Made by a program: the position numbers and the translations under genes. A stretch of 64,000 nt of DNA from Acidobacteriota bacterium (lineage in GTDB: Bacteria > Acidobacteriota > Holophagae > Acanthopleuribacterales > Acanthopleuribacteraceae): the NCBI GenBank assembly GCA_020637335.1, contig JACJWC010000016.1:1-64000 (forward strand). The letters are read 5' to 3'. Shown one piece after another: positions 60,864 through 64,000 of this stretch. How positions within the stretch are numbered: position 1 is the first letter of the stretch; each line of letters opens with the position of its first letter. The notes under the pieces were generated by a model, which was not told where the DNA came from, did no database searches, and worked only from the letters and a program-made list of their open reading frames with translations.

Positions 60864-63658
60864 GGCAAATCCACTCCTTTTGGCGTGCTTTTACTTGCTG
60901 ACCACTGGGTCCAGGGTTGCAAAAAGCGCTGTTTCTTTTTTTCGCTCAGATCGGATTCCTGGGTCTTTTGGATCAACTCGTTTGCCCATTGAACGGCTTC
61001 GTCCGGTGCTGTTTCCTGTAGAACGGTTAACAAGCCATCCATGGCAAACAGAGTTAACAAATGATGCGGACCTAGGAGGTCCATGCGAATTTGATAGGCT
61101 TCGCGCAACAGGTCCGCCGCGGCTTTGGGCTGATGTGTGTCGCGTAAGGCCAATGCCCAACCATAGGCAGACATGGCGGTGTCCAAGCTATCGGTACCCA
61201 ACACGCGCTTGCGACTGGCATAAACTTCGGCCAGAATTTCTTCTGCTTTTACGGGATCGACTTCCAGCCAGGACCACCCGAGCAAATAGCGAGAATTCAA
61301 GAAAATGGGGTGATCCGGGCCATAAAAAAGGCGGCGTTGCTCGGTCGTTTCATTTAAAAGGTCCAAGGCTTCCTCGCGTCGGCCTTGCTGGCCCAAACAC
61401 ACGGCCAGATTGGCTTTTAATGTGAGGACCTGCGCAGAAGGATTGCCAAAACAAAAGGCGGCGCGCGGCAAAACGGTGCGGTATTCTGCTTCGCTCTCGT
61501 CTAAACGGTCCATTTTGCGCAAGAGCATCGCCCGGCTGTTTTGGTAATCGACCAGGGTCAGCAGGTGACTTTCTGCGTCTCTTTCCAAAATGCCGATGGC
61601 GGCGTCCAGATCGAGTTTTGCGGGTGTCAGACGGCCGAGTCCCATTAAGATCAGGGCATGGTTGGCAAGTGCATCGGCATAGTCGGGGTGGTCGGGCCCC
61701 AGGAGCTGGCATTGGCGATCCAAAACCGATTCAACCGCGGCCAAGGCATCGTCATAGCGGTCCAGGTAACGCAAGCATTTGGCGCGATGGTTTTCGCGTT
61801 TCAGCACTAAGCTGGGGTCCTTGCCAACAATACGGCGTTGCATGTGAACGGCCTGTTCTGCTTGATCCAGTGCTTGCTCAAACTGGCCCAATTGTGCCAA
61901 TGCCTGGCTCCTTCGATAGAGGAGTTCGGCTTGTTCGGATGGGGTTAAGGCTGATTGCCAGGTTTCTGGCTCCGGTAGGACTGCAAGCGCTTGGCTGTAA
62001 CTACCCAATTCCATGTATATCTGTGCCTGAATCAATCGGTTGGGCAGGGCCTGGCTGATGAATTGGTTCTGGAAGGGATCCATTTCCAACAAGCTTGCCG
62101 CACGGCCAAACGCGCCAAGGTCCACCAGACACTGGGCGAGGTCCAACTGCAGCTGACGTTGTTTTTCCGCGGAAACGTCCGTGGTTAGGGCCGTTGAATA
62201 CGCTTCCTCCCAGAGCGGGAGCGCTTCTGCTTTTTTGCCAAGATGGCTGTAGGTCTTGGCCAGGATCGGCAGGATTTCCAGTCGGGCTTGTGGCTCGGCG
62301 ATGGATTGGTTGGGCCGGGCCAAAAGGGCTGCGCGTGCTTCGTCCAATACATCGACCATGCGCACTTCTGGCCCCTTCTCCTTGGGGTCGGCATTTTGCA
62401 GAATCGAGGCCAAAAATTGGGCCATGACCACTGCTTGATCCCGTTCCTGCTGGATGCGATGGGTCCGTTCACCCAGAAACAAAGTTGCGGCAATAAGTGC
62501 GCCGAGCAGGCTGGTCAGGGCAAAAGACCATTTGGGATGGTTTTGGACCCACTTGGCCAAAAGGTAGGTGCGGAGCCCGGCCCGCGCTTGGACGGGTCGT
62601 CCGGATTGGTAGGCTTCCAGGTCGGCAATCAGATCACTGACGTGGGCGTAGCGCTGGTGTGCATCGGGATGGGCCGCTTTTAACGCGATGGCATCCAAAT
62701 CACCGCGCACAGCTTTAATCCACTGTTTAACGGACATACCGCGGGCCTGGGCGCCCGCCGTTTGGTCCGTTTGGCTGCGGTTGGTGATGAATGCACTCGG
62801 CCGATCCCATGCCTGAAAGTTGAGGAATCCTGTGGCCTGATCCGCACCATCGGGAAAGGTATCCGCAATTAATTGGCAGAGGATCACGCCGAGTGAGAAC
62901 AGATCACAGCTCACGGTAGCCGGTTGGCCCTGGACGCGCTCTGGGCTGGCATAACGCGGGGTCAAGAAAGCACGACAGGTTGGGTAGTCCACCGTATCCA
63001 TCAAAAGTTTGGCCAAGCCAAAGTCCAGGAGCTTGATTTGGCCGTCCTGGACCATCAAATGAGCGGGTTTAAGGTCACGATGCACAATACCGCGCTGGTG
63101 AGCAAAATGAACGGCTTTGCACGCTTGCAAAAACAGGTGAAGGCGCTGTTCCAAGTTAAGCCGTTCTCTCAGACAATAATGAAGGAGATCTGGGCCGTCT
63201 ACATACTCCATGATCAAATAGGCCATGCCCGATTCCAATTGGCCGGAACCCAAGCCTCGCGCGATGTTGGGGTGGTCCAACTGGGCCAGAATGTGGCTTT
63301 CCCCTCTCGCCAACTCCCGGTAATGACCCTGAGATTGACCGTGAAACAGCTTGATTGCGACGTAAGGGTTGTCCGGCAGGCGCGTATCCCGAGCGCGAAA
63401 AACGCGACAGGTCGCCCCAGTCCCAATGGGTTCCAAAATTTGGTAGGGCCCGATGTTTTGGGGGATGGGTGTCGCTTCGTTAAAGGAAACTTCGGCCTGT
63501 TCAACCTGCGAGAGCAAGGTTTCCAGCACAAGATGCAATTCGGGCTGGTCGGTTTTCAGGTGCTGAAGAAGGGCATTTCGTTCCGCGTGCGGCAGGCTCA
63601 GCGCTTTTTCAAACAACGCATCAACTTGGGGGTCAAAAAGACGGGACGGTGTTTCCAT
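60860..63658 (-). CDS. Membrane Ser/Thr protein kinase with TPR C-terminal region (kinase 2)
   Basis: A 932-residue paralogue of kinase 1. Residues about 75-360 are the kinase domain: loop IGTGATCRVFRA, Lys103 (VAIKLF), catalytic loop HRDLKPAHLM at 193-202, DFG at 212-214 and RYASPERV. HRD is intact, but the metal-binding Asn is again His (His200). One membrane helix lies at about 376-398 (WSFALTSLLGALIAATLFLG), followed by about 530 residues of TPR repeats with kinesin-light-chain style units (LGPDHPDYADALANHALI). It is translationally coupled to sigma 2, and the whole module mirrors kinase 1-sigma 1. Confidence 0.92.
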   Translation of the reverse strand: METPSRLFDPQVDALFEKALSLPHAERNALLQHLKTDQPELHLVLETLLSQVEQAEVSFNEATPIPQNIGPYQILEPIGTGATCRVFRARDTRLPDNPYVAIKLFHGQSQGHYRELARGESHILAQLDHPNIARGLGSGQLESGMAYLIMEYVDGPDLLHYCLRERLNLEQRLHLFLQACKAVHFAHQRGIVHRDLKPAHLMVQDGQIKLLDFGLAKLLMDTVDYPTCRAFLTPRYASPERVQGQPATVSCDLFSLGVILCQLIADTFPDGADQATGFLNFQAWDRPSAFITNRSQTDQTAGAQARGMSVKQWIKAVRGDLDAIALKAAHPDAHQRYAHVSDLIADLEAYQSGRPVQARAGLRTYLLAKWVQNHPKWSFALTSLLGALIAATLFLGERTHRIQQERDQAVVMAQFLASILQNADPKEKGPEVRMVDVLDEARAALLARPNQSIAEPQARLEILPILAKTYSHLGKKAEALPLWEEAYSTALTTDVSAEKQRQLQLDLAQCLVDLGAFGRAASLLEMDPFQNQFISQALPNRLIQAQIYMELGSYSQALAVLPEPETWQSALTPSEQAELLYRRSQALAQLGQFEQALDQAEQAVHMQRRIVGKDPSLVLKRENHRAKCLRYLDRYDDALAAVESVLDRQCQLLGPDHPDYADALANHALILMGLGRLTPAKLDLDAAIGILERDAESHLLTLVDYQNSRAMLLRKMDRLDESEAEYRTVLPRAAFCFGNPSAQVLTLKANLAVCLGQQGRREEALDLLNETTEQRRLFYGPDHPIFLNSRYLLGWSWLEVDPVKAEEILAEVYASRKRVLGTDSLDTAMSAYGWALALRDTHQPKAAADLLREAYQIRMDLLGPHHLLTLFAMDGLLTVLQETAPDEAVQWANELIQKTQESDLSEKKKQRFLQPWTQWSASKSTPKGVDLP

Positions 63659-63838
63659 GGGCGACTCAATTTTAGGCTTTGGGTCAATATAATCTTAACT
63701 GTAGCGTTTGTCGCGTGTTCTGTGAGCAAGTTGAGCAATTTCACGTTTCTTTCTTGCCTTTGTTGTGGCGTTTGTCGTCCTAAATTTTTTTGTTTTGAAA
63801 CGGTAAACGACCCGCAATCCATATTCTGGAAGGCATGA

Positions 63839-63861
63839 AATGGTCATAGAATAGGACCATT
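63839..63861. promoter_or_regulatory. Dyad in the kinase 2 - katG gap
   Basis: AATGGTC (63839-63845), 9-bp spacer, GACCATT (63855-63861), exact inverted arms, about 110 bp before the probable katG start. It does not match OxyR, PerR or Fur sites that I know. The rest of the 314-bp gap (63659-63972) has no convincing gene; an open frame on the minus strand there shows no family signature. Confidence 0.35.
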
Positions 63862-63972
63862 GGATCGCTGAACAGCCATATACCTTGAAGGGAATTCCCC
63901 GGAGCGTTGTTTCCTCCAATGATGGCCCAATTTCGTCTGAATCCATTGAAAAGAACGAAAGGAGCCTTTTAC

Positions 63973-64000
63973 ATGAGTGACGAGGGCAAATGCCCGTTTA
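63973..64000 (+). CDS. katG: Probable catalase-peroxidase, first nine codons only
   Basis: ATG 63973 lies behind AAAGGAG and reads MSDEGKCPF before the window ends. This opening (acidic residues, then KCPF/KCPV) is typical of bacterial KatG enzymes, which remove hydrogen peroxide. Nine residues are too few to be certain. Confidence 0.45.

Noticed and set aside
62924..63838. 304-codon plus-strand frame opposite the kinase 2 N-terminus
   Set aside because: Antisense to the kinase domain; its Phe/Val/Gln-rich content mirrors kinase codons.
63695..63946. Minus-strand 83-codon frame considered as a small toxin gene
   Set aside because: No RelE, HigB or BrnT signature, no antitoxin partner and no convincing ribosome site.
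1..64000. tRNA, rRNA, riboswitch and replication origin
   Set aside because: Intergenic stretches were read on both strands and no cloverleaf, rRNA core, known riboswitch core or DnaA-box cluster was seen; a covariance-model scan would be needed to exclude them fully.

Overview
The window is 64 kb of a moderate-GC, Gram-negative-type chromosome, shown by an outer-membrane porin, a periplasmic amylase and c-type cytochromes with signal peptides. The gene content is two large Ser/Thr kinases fused to TPR regions and paired with ECF sigma factors, a winged-helix/TPR membrane regulator, a class II lanthipeptide locus, FG-GAP and TPR secreted proteins, and many extragenic palindromes. This fits a marine Acidobacteriota of the Holophagae/Acanthopleuribacter kind best (inference). 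The oversized PstC/PstA pair and a perfect HexR-type operator are more familiar from Gammaproteobacteria, so the phylum stays open. I see no rRNA, tRNA, CRISPR array or transposase.

Layout. 1-1.7 kb: end of panC and an LplT-like MFS carrier. 1.7-2.6 kb: palindrome-rich non-coding DNA. 2.6-11.1 kb: lanthipeptide locus (CadC-like TPR regulator, C39-peptidase ABC exporter LanT, a 79-residue precursor LanA with seven core cysteines, LanM synthetase, small HXXEE membrane protein). 11.1-14.9 kb: PlsC-like acyltransferase, HutD-family protein, and an ECF sigma with its ChrR-like cupin partner. 14.9-15.5 kb: extragenic palindromes. 15.5-16.6 kb: CNNM/CorC-like protein. 16.7-26.6 kb: phosphate-starvation operon porin-pstS-pstC-pstA-pstB-phoU-phoB-phoR behind 11-bp-periodic Pho-box-like repeats.

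26.6-37.4 kb: sugar catabolism, with glucokinase divergent from zwf-pgl-edd-eda-glgP and a secreted alpha-amylase. A HexR-type dyad sits just before zwf. Together these genes can degrade external alpha-glucan, phosphorolyse stored glycogen and run glucose through the Entner-Doudoroff pathway. 37.4-43.4 kb: tandem small cytochromes c with duplicated promoters, a TPR/beta-propeller/LytS-kinase operon and an FG-GAP protein. 43.5-47.2 kb: ETHE1-like dioxygenase, two small membrane proteins, and a BlaI/M56-peptidase pair that shares an operator with a Cys-rich secreted protein. 47.3-48.6 kb: AT-rich patch carrying a methyltransferase gene broken by one in-frame stop.

48.6-63.7 kb: a symmetric arrangement. 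Three secreted proteins lead into kinase 1 and ECF sigma 1 (+). Kinase 2 and ECF sigma 2 (-) point towards them. Between the modules lie a divergently transcribed secreted alpha/beta hydrolase and a secreted trypsin-like protease. Sigma 2 is interrupted by a one-base shift in a run of eight T. Both kinases have His where the catalytic loop normally has the metal-binding Asn. The window ends in the first codons of a probable katG.
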